Origin: Aquisphaera giovannonii
GTDB lineage: Bacteria; Planctomycetota; Planctomycetia; Isosphaerales; Isosphaeraceae
Assembly: GCF_008087625.1 (NCBI RefSeq)
Contig: NZ_CP042997.1
Coordinates: forward strand, 1,984,001-2,048,000
Direction of reading: 5' to 3'
Length of the DNA: 64,000 nt
In this document: piece by piece, positions 26,675-37,124 of the stretch
How the letters are laid out: each line of letters begins with the position of its first letter
Numbering within the stretch: the stretch's first letter is position 1
The notes under the pieces: generated by a model
Told to the model about the DNA's origin: nothing
The model's input: only the letters and a program-made list of their open reading frames with translations
Databases searched by the model: none
Position numbers and translations under genes: made by a program

Positions 26675-27694
26675 TCAGGCGAACCAGGGCCGCTCGCGGT
26701 TCCTCGACCGCTTCAGGGCCTTCACGGCGATCTCGACGTCGGCGGCGAGCTGGAAGTCGAACATGCCCGCGACGACGAAGTCCGCGCCGTGCTGGAAGGC
26801 GTGGCTGATGCCGACCTGGGCCGGGATGGCCCCCGCCGCCATGACCTTGAAGGCGAACCAGGGCTTCTTCACCCCCTTCATGAACGCCTCGGTCCGGTCC
26901 GGGTGGAGGTCGAAGATGTTGTCGTGATAGCGCTCGTGGTCGTTGCTGGAGCCCGCGTACCAGCACCACTCCTCGCGCCTCTCGGCGGGCGTGGCGGACC
27001 AGTAGTTGTCCGGGTGGAACGTCTTGACGTAGAAATCGTTGGCGATGCCGCCCTTCTCGCAGGCGATGGGCGTCTGGAGGGAATGGCTGCCCACGCCCGC
27101 GGGGACTCCGGCCATCTTGATGAGATCGATGGTCCGGCCGATGACGTCCACCTGGTTGTTCATGGTCAGGTGGTCGGTCCTCTCGCCGTGCCCATAGAGG
27201 GCCTCGACGCCGAGGTCCACGAGCTGCTTGACCTGCCCCCTGACCTGAGCCGGGTCCAGCGGGTCGACGTTGAGGCAGACGAGCATCTGCATCTTGCCGC
27301 CCCGCTCCCTGCGGTAGCGGACGATGTGCTCGACGCACGACGGATCGACCTGGATCATGTTGACGCCGGAGTGCTCGGCCAGCTCCAGCGTGTCCAGGAT
27401 CCGGTCGTCGGTGTTGTACTCCCGCAGCAGGCGGGAGACGTACAGCAGGTCGCGGCTGTGCGCCCAGCCGCCGAACAGGTTGCCGCCCAGCAGCAGCCGG
27501 CTGATGGTCAGCTCGCCGACCTGCCCGCAGGGGAGCGATTCCCCCCGGTAGGGGGCATGCCGCTCCCTCCCCCGGCCCCCGTCGTCCCGGGCCGCCTGGA
27601 GCGACTTCTCCTCGAGGCTCAGCATCGCCCCCGCGCCCACGGCCCCGAGCACGGCCGAGCTCATGAAACGTCGTCGATCTGTGTGTTCTGCCAT
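26675..27694 (-). CDS. Tat-exported protein, probable TIM-barrel fold
   Basis: A 339-residue protein starting at ATG 27694. The N-terminus MAEHTDRRRFMSSAVLG is a twin-arginine signal, so it should be exported folded, often with a cofactor. The sequence continues ISRLLLGGNLFGGWAHSRDL, DTLELAEHSGVNMIQVDP, MQMLVCLNVDP and GVEALYGHGERTD. This alternation of strands and helices is like an aldo/keto reductase or related barrel. The tail has FKVMAAGAIPAQVGISHAF, HGADFVVAGMFDFQ. It belongs to a family common in planctomycetes but without known activity. The longer upstream frame is not used because it would bury the Tat signal. The lipoprotein gene is divergent. Confidence 0.65.
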   Translation of the reverse strand: MAEHTDRRRFMSSAVLGAVGAGAMLSLEEKSLQAARDDGGRGRERHAPYRGESLPCGQVGELTISRLLLGGNLFGGWAHSRDLLYVSRLLREYNTDDRILDTLELAEHSGVNMIQVDPSCVEHIVRYRRERGGKMQMLVCLNVDPLDPAQVRGQVKQLVDLGVEALYGHGERTDHLTMNNQVDVIGRTIDLIKMAGVPAGVGSHSLQTPIACEKGGIANDFYVKTFHPDNYWSATPAERREEWCWYAGSSNDHERYHDNIFDLHPDRTEAFMKGVKKPWFAFKVMAAGAIPAQVGISHAFQHGADFVVAGMFDFQLAADVEIAVKALKRSRNRERPWFA

Positions 27695-27903
27695 CGTGAG
27701 GTCCTTTGGCAAGTGCTCCCCAGCGTCGGGGAGCCGGTCGCGGGCGATGAGGCGGGGCCCGCTTGCGCGAGTATGGTCACGCATCGGGGCCGGGGCAAGG
27801 GCGACGCCGACACCCGCCGCGGATTGTGAACCTATCGGGCCGACGCTAGAATCGGCGCGAGGGCATGCGACGGGGGCCGGCGCCGCGGTCACGAGGGCCA
27901 CCC

Positions 27904-29250
27904 ATGGGACGACATCGAGTCTTGCCGTCGATCGCGATCGGCGCGGCCCTCCTCTCGTGCGCCGGCTGCGGGACACCTCTGCTCGTCCAGGTCGCGACCG
28001 AGATCCACGCCGACGGCCGCTGCGATCGGACCATCTGGCAGCCCGAGAAGGAGCTGCTGCCCGGGGAGGCGGCGACCGTCGGATGGCGGGCGAGGTGGGC
28101 CCGTCTCGAGCCGGTCGAGGTCCCCCCGGCGCTGCGGGACGTCGCCCCCCACCCGGATCACAAGTACTTCCTGGCCTCCGGGACCTTCCCGGGCGCGGAC
28201 GCGATCCCGGAGCACTACGCGCGGGCCGCCCCGGAGGTCCCGGGGGTCGGCGCGAGCGTCCTCACGCGGGCCTACGCCCGGCGCGACCTCGGCTTCGTCG
28301 TCGAGCACGACTGGCGGGAGACCGTCACGGACGTCGTCCGCCGCGACGACTTCCTCCGGGCCCGGGACGAGCTGCTGGACCGCGGCCTGCCGATGCTCGC
28401 CGAGGCCATCGACGAGGTGTACGGCAGGGACTTCGACGCGACCCGCCTGCGAGCTTACGTCGGCCGCGAGGGCCGCGCGTTCCTGGAGAAGGCCGCGGCG
28501 GCCTACTTCGACGTCGGCTCGCGACACCTCGGGTGGGAGGAGGCGAGGGTCGAGTACGCCCGGGCCGCCCTCGAATTCGGCCTCGACCTGTTCGACTCCG
28601 CCGGGACACTCCTCGACGCCGAGGAGGCGGGCTCGCGGTTCCGGGACTACCTGCGTCACCGCCTCGCCCTCGGGATCCGCCATCGCGACGGCTCCCGCCT
28701 GACGGCGAAGGAGCTCGACGGAATCCTCTCGCCGGGGGGCAGCTCACCCTACGCGTCGAGGGCCGAGGCCTACGTGAAGGCCCACGAGGGGGCGCTGAAG
28801 CGGCTCGCGGGCCCGCTGATGCGGATGACGGGCCACTACCGATCCTGGCTCCCGTCCTCCTCGTTCGGGGCCCAGCCGATCCGCTTCGCGTTCGGGATCC
28901 GACTGCCCGGCGAGGTCATCGAGACCAACGGGAAGGCCGACGGGAAGGGGGGGACGTGCTGGACGTTCTCGGGCGAGGACATCTACCCATCGGGCTACAC
29001 GATGGCCGCACGCAGCCTGGCCATCGACGAGGACGCGCAGCGGCTGGCCCTGGGGCGCGTCGCCATCGCCGACCGCCGCCAGGCAGCAAGCCTGGCCGCC
29101 CTGCTCGGGGACAGCGAGCCGCTGCGGAGGCTCGTCATCCGGGTCCGCGAGGCGAGAGACCCGGGCCCGCTGAAGTCGTACGTCGCGGATACGGCGGCGG
29201 AGCGGGCCCGCCTCCAGGCGCTCCGCCGGCTGCTCGGCATCGCCGAGTGA
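27904..29250 (+). CDS. lipoprotein of unknown function
   Basis: A 448-residue protein. The ATG at 27904 opens a lipoprotein signal with lipobox LLSCAGC and Cys near residue 23, so it should be attached to a membrane facing the periplasm. The mature part is rich in Arg, Asp, Glu and Ala, mostly helical, and begins with a short beta segment (VQVATEIHADGRCDRTIW). A conserved-looking block near 330-375 reads FAFGIRLPGEVIETNG and then WTFSGEDIYPSGYTM. I recognise no family. It is divergent from the Tat-exported protein gene and convergent with the small membrane protein gene. Confidence 0.7.
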   Translation: MGRHRVLPSIAIGAALLSCAGCGTPLLVQVATEIHADGRCDRTIWQPEKELLPGEAATVGWRARWARLEPVEVPPALRDVAPHPDHKYFLASGTFPGADAIPEHYARAAPEVPGVGASVLTRAYARRDLGFVVEHDWRETVTDVVRRDDFLRARDELLDRGLPMLAEAIDEVYGRDFDATRLRAYVGREGRAFLEKAAAAYFDVGSRHLGWEEARVEYARAALEFGLDLFDSAGTLLDAEEAGSRFRDYLRHRLALGIRHRDGSRLTAKELDGILSPGGSSPYASRAEAYVKAHEGALKRLAGPLMRMTGHYRSWLPSSSFGAQPIRFAFGIRLPGEVIETNGKADGKGGTCWTFSGEDIYPSGYTMAARSLAIDEDAQRLALGRVAIADRRQAASLAALLGDSEPLRRLVIRVREARDPGPLKSYVADTAAERARLQALRRLLGIAE

Positions 29251-29277
29251 AACGGGGGCCCGGGCGCTCGGCCGCGA

Positions 29278-29745
29278 TCAGGACGGCCCCGGTTCGCCGC
29301 GCCCACCTTCCGCGTCGCGCGACCGCTCGGCGTGCCGCCTCGCCTCCTCGCGGATCGACTCCATGGACTCCCGGATGATCCGCTTCCGGTGGCGGCGCGC
29401 GTAGGCCCGGGTGGCCGACAGGTCCGCGAGGGCCAGCATCAGCAGCCCCACGATCAGACCCAGGACGGCGATCCAGACGGTCAGGAAGCGGATGCTCGGC
29501 CCGCGACGCGGGGAGATGTCGAGGAACGAGCCGACGAAGACCAGGCCGGCGATCAGGGCGAGGATGCCGATCCCGAGCCGCCGGCGAAGGTCCTGCCGGG
29601 CGAAGTGCAGCCGGTCCGGCTCGGCGAGGTCGTCCTCGCGGGCCCGCAGCTCATACCACTCGCGCAGCGCCAGGAACACGGCAATCAGCCCGAGGCCGGC
29701 CGCAAGGGCGAGGCTCGCGGTGGGATAGTGCTGGGCCGGGGTCAT
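29278..29745 (-). CDS. small membrane protein with three predicted helices
   Basis: A 155-residue protein with hydrophobic helices at about 10-26 (LALAAGLGLIAVFLAL), 57-75 (IGILALIAGLVFVGSFL) and 87-109 (LTVWIAVLGLIVGLLML). The C-terminal 45 residues are strongly charged (YARRHRKRIIRESMESIREE) and probably cytoplasmic. It lies 20 bases downstream of a Ser/Thr kinase gene on the same strand, so the two are likely one operon, and it may be a partner or substrate of the kinase. The family is not known to me. Confidence 0.7.
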   Translation of the reverse strand: MTPAQHYPTASLALAAGLGLIAVFLALREWYELRAREDDLAEPDRLHFARQDLRRRLGIGILALIAGLVFVGSFLDISPRRGPSIRFLTVWIAVLGLIVGLLMLALADLSATRAYARRHRKRIIRESMESIREEARRHAERSRDAEGGRGEPGPS

Positions 29746-29765
29746 CGTGATTCCAGTCCGCGAGG

Positions 29766-31232
29766 TCAGTACGCGTCCAGCCGGGTGATCTGCTGCTCGA
29801 TCTGGTCCGATTTCCGCCCGATCTCCAGGATGGCGTCACGCAATTCCGAGGCCCGGACCTGGTCCCTGGGGAAGGTCCGGGACATCACGAGCATGGGCGA
29901 GCCCAGGACGTGCCGGATGGACAGGCTGCCGTAGGTCAGCCTGGCGTTCATGGCTAGCGCGGCGCCGTAGTGCCGGGGCTCGGCGGGCCCGCAGACGGAG
30001 AAGACCGTCAGGAACCGCTCGCCGCGGCTGCCGTCGTTGACCTCGACGAGGACCTCCTGGAGCCGCTCCCCCTGGCTCTGGGGGAGGATGATCCGGAAGC
30101 TCTCGCGGCTCCCCTGGAGGAAGCAGTCCAGCCCCCGGACGCTCTCCCTGATCAGCTCCTCGGTGTCGCGGAGATGCTGGACGACCCGGCGGAGCTCCTC
30201 GGCGAGCTCCTGCGCGGAGGCGTAGCGGTCCGCCGGGGACTTCGCCAGGCAGCGTTCGATGACCGCGATGAGCGGCTCCGGCATGCCGGGCACGACCGGC
30301 CGCAGGTCGGGGACCGGCTGGGCCTGGTGCAGCCGGATCAGGGAGCGGATGTTCCCGGAGGCGAACGGCAGCAGGCCGGAGACGAGGTAGTAGATCATGA
30401 CCCCGGCGGCGTAGATGTCGGACTGGCGGCTCGCCGTCCTGCCGCCGAACAGCTCCGGGGCCATGAACGTGGGCGTCCCGGCCAGCCGATCCGCGGTCAG
30501 CCCGACGAGGCTCTGGGCCAGGCCGAAGTCCGCGAGCTTGGCGTGGCCGTCCGGCGTGAGGAGCACGTTGGCCGGCTTCACGTCCCGGTGGATGAGCCCC
30601 GACCGATGGGCCGCCTCCAGGGCCAGGGCGACCTGGCGGACCAGGCGGGCCGCCTTGGCCGGCCGGAACGGGCCGTTGCGGATCAGGCAGTCGCGCAGGC
30701 TGACCGCCCCGTCCACGTACTCCATCTCGATGAAGTGATAGCCCCGCTCGGTCCCCAGGTTGTGGATCATCACCACGTGGGGATGGACGAGGTTGGCCGC
30801 GGCGCGGGCCTCGGCCCAGAACTGGCCGCGATGGGACGAGTGGCGGGCCATCATCCTCGGGCTCATGATCTTGACCGCGGAGACGCGCCCCAGGCCGAGG
30901 TGGCGGGCCCGGTAGACCCGCCCCATGGACCCGCGGCCCACCTCGGAGAGGATCTGGTAATTCGCGATCGTCCTGTCCAGCAGCGGGGCCCAGAACTCCT
31001 CCGCCTCGGCGTCCGGCCGCGACGGCGCCGTCTCCTCGCCGGCCGGCGAGGCGAACTGCCCGGTCCCGTGGATGCTCAGGATGTCGATGCCGTCGATCGC
31101 CTCGGGCCCCGGGGGATTCGCCCCGGGGGGGGCGACGGGCCGGACGAGGCCCGCCTGTCCGTCCGCGCGGGGCGGCCGGCCGGGTGCGGCGACGGGTAGG
31201 GATGCGGATTGAGGCGCCAGGCCCTGCGACAT
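29766..31232 (-). CDS. Ser/Thr protein kinase (Hanks type)
   Basis: A 488-residue kinase. Start 31232 (ATG) is preferred over 31238 because of AGGT at better spacing. After a Pro/Ala-rich leader, the catalytic domain runs from about 90 to 355: glycine loop VGRGSMGRVY, catalytic Lys in SAVKIM, HRDVKPANVLL with the catalytic Asp, DFGLAQ, and TPTFMAPELFGGR. All essential residues are present, so it should be active. The C-terminal 120 residues have no membrane helix and form a separate domain (FRIILPQSQGERLQEVLVEV). It is followed by a small membrane protein gene. Targets are unknown; such kinases are numerous in planctomycetes. Confidence 0.9.
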   Translation of the reverse strand: MSQGLAPQSASLPVAAPGRPPRADGQAGLVRPVAPPGANPPGPEAIDGIDILSIHGTGQFASPAGEETAPSRPDAEAEEFWAPLLDRTIANYQILSEVGRGSMGRVYRARHLGLGRVSAVKIMSPRMMARHSSHRGQFWAEARAAANLVHPHVVMIHNLGTERGYHFIEMEYVDGAVSLRDCLIRNGPFRPAKAARLVRQVALALEAAHRSGLIHRDVKPANVLLTPDGHAKLADFGLAQSLVGLTADRLAGTPTFMAPELFGGRTASRQSDIYAAGVMIYYLVSGLLPFASGNIRSLIRLHQAQPVPDLRPVVPGMPEPLIAVIERCLAKSPADRYASAQELAEELRRVVQHLRDTEELIRESVRGLDCFLQGSRESFRIILPQSQGERLQEVLVEVNDGSRGERFLTVFSVCGPAEPRHYGAALAMNARLTYGSLSIRHVLGSPMLVMSRTFPRDQVRASELRDAILEIGRKSDQIEQQITRLDAY

Positions 31233-31442
31233 GACCATGGACCTGCGTTCTGCCCGCAGGTTCCTGCTTTGGGGGATCAGTGGAACTCTCGGCGGCCGTC
31301 CGGCCGCATGGCAAGGGAGGGAGAGCGGGGAGGGTGTGGCCGGCTCGTCGACCTGCTCTGCCTATACATTATAGTCGACGGCCGGGCCGGGGCTTCCGCC
31401 GTGTTGCCCCGAATGCACGCAAACCCTTCCCGCATCCCGAAT

Positions 31443-31473
31443 TAAAAAAGCCACGCCCGTTGCGGGGCGTGGC
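31443..31473 (-). terminator. Rho-independent terminator after gnd
   Basis: Read on the minus strand, a stem (gccacgccc with gggcgtggc, short loop) is followed at once by TTTTTTAAT. This is the only textbook intrinsic terminator in the window. It lies 60 bases past the stop of gnd and ends the HAD-PFP-gnd operon. Confidence 0.92.
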
Positions 31474-31532
31474 CGGCTTCGTGGGACTGTCGCGGGGAAC
31501 GGCGAGGCCACCGGGGCGGGCTCGCCGCCCGC

Positions 31533-32999
<1,467 letters not shown>

Positions 33000-33031
33000 G
33001 AACTGGTTCCCCTGGATCTCGGTTTGAGGGT

Positions 33032-34327
33032 TCATCCCTCGCGGTAGGTCTGAGGCACGTAGGGAGGGAGCTTCTTCCCCGCGAAGGCCCGCGCGATGCG
33101 CGCGAATCGGGGCAGCCCGCGGACGGTCGGCACGCTGACCCAGTCCTCGCCGATGAGCGGCTGCGCGTACTCGAGGAAGGCGTCGGTGACGTCGACCCTC
33201 GAGGGGGCGATCCATTCCTTCGGGAAGAACCGCTCGGAGTTGGCGACGGTGGCCAGCGGGACCTTGTCCAGGTGGATGTTGTAGCCGGCCCGCCCGCGGT
33301 CGCGGAGCAGGGTGGCCATCCAGCCGTTGCCCTCCGTCATCGCGACCTCGACGGCGTGGCGGCCGACGGCGTAGGCCTCGTCCAGGTCGATCACGCTCGC
33401 GTAGGCGATGGCGTTCCTCTGGTCGGTCCCCGGGACCTGCCCCCGCGCCTTGCCCGGGACGGGGAACTTCAGGGTGTTCAGGTAGTTCACCACGATCTGC
33501 GCCACGGTCTGCTGGCTGGAGCTGAACTGGACGTGGCCGAAGTTGTCGCGGATCGTGCCGAGCTCGCCGACGTCGAAGCCCTCGCTGACGACGACGATGC
33601 AGCGGCCGTCGGACTCGAGCTGCCGCAGGACGTTCTCGCCGAGCTGCTGGAGCGTCAGGCCGGACTCGGTCAGGTAGATCTGGATGGGCATCGTCCGCTC
33701 GGGATCCGCGAGCCGGGCGGCGGCCGGGATGAAGCCGATCTTCCGGCCCATGGCCTGGATCACGAGGACCGGGTCGGCCGGGGCGGAGCCGGAGTTCTCC
33801 TCGTTGGCCTGGCGGACGTAGTGGGCGTAGTAGCGGGCGACCGAGCCGTAGCCGGGCGAGTGGTCCAGCAGCTTGAACTCGCCGTCGCCGAGGTCGTTGT
33901 CGATCGTCTTGGGGACGCCCGTCGCCACGAGGTCCAGCCCGCGGTCCTGCGCGAGCCGGCTGACCTTGTGGGCGGTGTCCTGGGAGTCGTTCCCGCCGAT
34001 GTAGAAGAAGTAGCCGACGTCGTGGGCCCGGAAGACCTCGACGACGCGCTCGAAGTCCTGGTCCTGGCCCTTCTTGAGCTTGTAGCGGCAGGTGCCGATG
34101 CCGCCCGCCGCGGGGGAGGTCCGCAGAAGGGCGATCTCCTCCTCCGACGTCGCGGAGAGGTCGAGCAGCTCCTCCTTGAGGATGCCCTCGATCCCGAAGT
34201 GGCCCGCGTAGACGTGGCCGAAGGTCCCGGGGTGCCGGCGGCAGCCCTCGACGATCCCCCGCAGGGAGTTGTTGATGACGCAGGTGGGGCCGCCCGACTG
34301 GGCGACGACGACGTTGCGAGCGGCCAT
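33032..34327 (-). CDS. pfp: 6-phosphofructokinase, pyrophosphate-dependent type
   Basis: A 431-residue phosphofructokinase. The N-terminus [20 protein letters not shown] and the motif [10 protein letters not shown] are typical of the family. The Lys in PKTIDND marks the pyrophosphate-using type, which lets the reaction run in both directions. At the phosphate site the sequence reads [11 protein letters not shown] instead of GGDGS (ATP type) or GGDDS (classical PPi type), a variant seen in some PFK lineages. The substrate region includes [18 protein letters not shown]. It sits between a HAD phosphatase gene (57 bases upstream) and gnd (32 bases downstream), on one transcript. Donor specificity is inferred from motifs. 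Confidence 0.9.
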   Translation of the reverse strand: MAARNVVVAQSGGPTCVINNSLRGIVEGCRRHPGTFGHVYAGHFGIEGILKEELLDLSATSEEEIALLRTSPAAGGIGTCRYKLKKGQDQDFERVVEVFRAHDVGYFFYIGGNDSQDTAHKVSRLAQDRGLDLVATGVPKTIDNDLGDGEFKLLDHSPGYGSVARYYAHYVRQANEENSGSAPADPVLVIQAMGRKIGFIPAAARLADPERTMPIQIYLTESGLTLQQLGENVLRQLESDGRCIVVVSEGFDVGELGTIRDNFGHVQFSSSQQTVAQIVVNYLNTLKFPVPGKARGQVPGTDQRNAIAYASVIDLDEAYAVGRHAVEVAMTEGNGWMATLLRDRGRAGYNIHLDKVPLATVANSERFFPKEWIAPSRVDVTDAFLEYAQPLIGEDWVSVPTVRGLPRFARIARAFAGKKLPPYVPQTYREG

Positions 34328-34384
34328 GGTTCGACCGGTCCTCCGGTTCTTTCCGGGTTCGGTTGGGGATCGCGGCGACGCGGC

Positions 34385-35284
34385 TCAGCGGTCCTTCCAC
34401 GGGGGCGAGTCGGGCAGCAGCGACCGGAACCGGGCGACCTGCCTGTCCATGTAGGCCCCCGCGTAGTCCTCGTTCAGGAACTTCGGCAGGGCCTCCTCGA
34501 AGAAACGCTGCCACGACTCGTCCTCGAACCCGGGGTCGATCGGGTAGAAGAGGACGCCGTTGGCCGTCGCGGCGTCCATGTCGCCCGGGGCGTCGCCGAC
34601 CATGAGGATGCGATGCGGCTCGTACCGGCCGACGGCGGCCAGGGCGAGGTGCTCCTTCTTGCTGCCGAGCTCCTGCCCGGCGATCAGGCCGACGTAGGGC
34701 GTCAGGCCGTGCTCGGACCATTCCCGCTCCAGGGCCTCGCCCGGGGTCGCGGAGACGACCATCACGTCGGCCTTGCCCTTCATGCTCTCGAGCGACTCGC
34801 GGACGAAGGGGAAGGGGGGGACGTCGTGGACGACCTCGCCGATCGTCCGGTTCACGGCCTCGGACCACTCGAGCGCCTGCGCCAGGTCGGCATCGCCCGT
34901 CGCCGCCGCCTCGGCCTTGAGCGTCGGATTGGAGAGCTTCGTCTCCCGGGCGATCCAGCCGCGGACCCCCGCCAGCGGCGGCAGCGGGACGTGCCGCCGC
35001 AGCACCTCGGGCCGCTCGGCCAGCAGGTCGAAGGTCATGGTCAGCGCCGGGAAGCGGTTGATGCCCCGCCACCGGGAATAGAGGTTCACGAACTCCGCCG
35101 CCTCACGGGCGTACTTGGAGATCGCGGCCAGGCTGTAAAACCGGATGATGTTCGGGATGAAGCATTCCTTGTGCTTCACCTCCATCGTGTCGAACGCGCA
35201 GCCGTCGCTGTCGATGCCGATGAAGAAGTCGTTGGACTTGGCGAACTGGCGGAGGGCGAGCTGGGGGTCGTGCGGCGCGGCCAT
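34385..35284 (-). CDS. HAD-superfamily hydrolase
   Basis: A 299-residue HAD-like phosphatase. ATG 35284 follows AAGGA. Motif I is [17 protein letters not shown] (nucleophile and general acid aspartates), motif [13 protein letters not shown], motif III the Lys in GSKKEHLA, and motif [14 protein letters not shown]. The large cap insert between residues 40 and 150 should set the substrate. As first gene of the operon with pfp and gnd, it probably acts on a sugar phosphate, perhaps to control carbon flow between glycolysis and the pentose phosphate pathway; that is inference from position. The enzyme has all four motifs and should be active. Confidence 0.85.
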   Translation of the reverse strand: MAAPHDPQLALRQFAKSNDFFIGIDSDGCAFDTMEVKHKECFIPNIIRFYSLAAISKYAREAAEFVNLYSRWRGINRFPALTMTFDLLAERPEVLRRHVPLPPLAGVRGWIARETKLSNPTLKAEAAATGDADLAQALEWSEAVNRTIGEVVHDVPPFPFVRESLESMKGKADVMVVSATPGEALEREWSEHGLTPYVGLIAGQELGSKKEHLALAAVGRYEPHRILMVGDAPGDMDAATANGVLFYPIDPGFEDESWQRFFEEALPKFLNEDYAGAYMDRQVARFRSLLPDSPPWKDR

Positions 35285-35539
35285 CTCTTCGTCCTTTCCC
35301 GATCGGCTCGGCGCGTCCGGTCGCGCACCGAGCCTTCCATCCTGTCGTCCAGGCCTGTCCCCTCGCAAGGGGATCGCGGGCCGCCCGCGCCGGCCGGGCG
35401 AATTGAGGAGCGGTCGCGCTTCTGGTAGGATACGATCGATTTGTACCGTGGGCGCATGATGTCCCGGGGGCGGCGGAGATCGGGGCCGGCGACGCGCGGA
35501 GACGCCCCGCGGCGCGGGCGGCCGGCGGAGGGCGAATCG

Positions 35540-36877
35540 ATGGCGACATCAGACCGGCCGAAGTCCAGGGAGAGCCCCCCGGCCGACCTCGTCGCCACCA
35601 TCCGCGCCTCGGGCGTCCTGCCGGAGAGGCTGCTCGACGAGATCCGCGCCCGGATGGTCCGCGGCGAATACCCCACCGAACCCTCGGCCCTGGCCGAGCG
35701 GCTGACGCGGGACGGCCACCTCACCCAGTACCAGACCCGGCGACTCCTCGCCGGCAAGCCGCACGGGATGCTGGTGGGCCGGTACATCATCCTGGACCGG
35801 ATCGGCTCCGGGTCCATGGGCCGCGTCTACAAGGCCCATCACCAGATGATGGACCGGGTGGTCGCCCTCAAGATCATCGCGCCGGAGATCGCCTCCAACG
35901 AGAAGGTCGTGGCGCGGTTCCAGCGGGAGATGAAGCTGGTCGGCCGGCTCGACCACCCCAACGTGGTCCGCGCCTTCGACGCCGACCAGATCAACAAGGT
36001 CCTCTACATCGTCATGGAGTACGTCCCCGGCCAGAGCCTGGGCGATCGGCTCCGGCAGGGGCCGATCCCGGCGCCGGAGATGTTCGAGTACGCCGCGCAG
36101 GCGGCCATGGGGCTCGCCCACGCGCACTCGCAGGGCATGGTGCACCGCGACATCAAGCCGTCGAACATCCTGGTCACCGACGACCGCCGCGTGAAGATCC
36201 TGGACCTGGGGCTCGGCGTGCTCATGGAGGCGGACGACCACGCCACGTTCGCCACCGCGGACGGGATCGCCGTGGGCACGGTGGACTACATGTCCCCGGA
36301 GCAGGCCCTCGGGCGCGAGGTGGACGGGCGGAGCGACCTGTTCAGCCTCGGCTGCGCGATGTTCCACCTGATGACCGGCAAGCTCGCCTTCCCGGGCGAC
36401 AACCCGATCGACCGACTCGGCCGGCGGCTCAACTCCAAGCCGACGCCCATCACCGACCACATCCCGGACTTCCCTTCGAGCGCCGGGCGGGTCCTCGAGA
36501 AGCTCATGGCCCTGAAGCCGGCCGACCGGTTCTCCTCCGCCGCCGAGGCCGCCGAGGCGCTCCAGGCCGTGATCCGGCCGCGTTCGAAGCCCTCGCCCGC
36601 CGCCCGGCCGACGCCCGCCGGCGCCGCCGCCGAGCCCTCGCGCAAGGCCGCCCCCGGGGCGGAGCCGATCCCCGCGCCCCTCGCGGCGATCGCCACGTCG
36701 GAGTCCGCGCCGCCGGCCGCCCCCCTCGCCGCGATCCCGGCAAGGCCCTTCCCCGGCTGGTTCGCCCCCCTCGCCCGGCTCGCCGAGCGCAGCCCCGCCG
36801 CGCTGCTCATGGCCTTCGCCGGGGCCCTCGCCTTCACCTTCGGCGTGGGGGTGGGGCTGGGGTACCTGCTGAAGTAA
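35540..36877 (+). CDS. membrane-anchored Ser/Thr protein kinase
   Basis: A 445-residue kinase starting at ATG 35540 behind GGAGG. The leader region holds LTQYQTRRLLAGKP (61-74), a block found before planctomycete kinase domains. The catalytic domain (about 80-345) has the glycine loop IGSGSMGRVY, Lys in VVALKI (111), HRDIKPSNILV, and GTVDYMSPEQAL. In place of DFG the sequence reads DLGLG, a frequent variant in this phylum. A Pro/Ala linker (350-410) leads to one C-terminal transmembrane helix (LLMAFAGALAFTFGVGVGLG), so the kinase faces the cytoplasm and is tail-anchored. It is divergent from the HAD-pfp-gnd operon across a 255-base gap. Confidence 0.88.
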   Translation: MATSDRPKSRESPPADLVATIRASGVLPERLLDEIRARMVRGEYPTEPSALAERLTRDGHLTQYQTRRLLAGKPHGMLVGRYIILDRIGSGSMGRVYKAHHQMMDRVVALKIIAPEIASNEKVVARFQREMKLVGRLDHPNVVRAFDADQINKVLYIVMEYVPGQSLGDRLRQGPIPAPEMFEYAAQAAMGLAHAHSQGMVHRDIKPSNILVTDDRRVKILDLGLGVLMEADDHATFATADGIAVGTVDYMSPEQALGREVDGRSDLFSLGCAMFHLMTGKLAFPGDNPIDRLGRRLNSKPTPITDHIPDFPSSAGRVLEKLMALKPADRFSSAAEAAEALQAVIRPRSKPSPAARPTPAGAAAEPSRKAAPGAEPIPAPLAAIATSESAPPAAPLAAIPARPFPGWFAPLARLAERSPAALLMAFAGALAFTFGVGVGLGYLLK

Positions 36878-36918
36878 GGCGCATGACGTAGCCCCCGGGA
36901 CGACCCCCTCCGTTTCGT

Positions 36919-37051
36919 AGGGTGCGTCTCGACGCACCGGACCGCCGCGGGATCGCGAATGGCCCCGGACCTGACGCAAGCCGGGGCGCATCATCCCTCA
37001 TCGCCGCATCGTCTCCATGACGCGGCGGTCCGGTACGTCCAGACGCACCCT
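36919..37051. repeat. palindromic, MITE-like element
   Basis: The ends of this 133-base stretch are inverted repeats. Bases 36919-36949 (agggtgcgtctcgacgcacc, then ggaccgccgcg) match the reverse complement of 37021-37051 with three differences in 31. The left arm is itself a near-palindrome (ggtgcgtc-tc-gacgcacc). The 71-base interior has no gene. It lies between the kinase gene and the TIGR01777 gene. Elements with GGTGCGTC/GACGCACC cores occur dispersed in some bacterial genomes; a non-autonomous transposable origin is inferred. Confidence 0.6.
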
Positions 37052-37124
37052 TCAGTCGACGATGCCTCAAGCGCGGCGTGCCCCTCCGCCAGAACCATTC
37101 ACCGACAAGACGGGGCGTCGCCTC

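Noticed and set aside
33000-35072. Continuation of the gnd frame far upstream as one giant protein
   Set aside because: The upstream part overlaps pfp and the HAD gene in the wrong frame and has no domain; the start at 32999 has a ribosome binding site and the correct NADP motif position.
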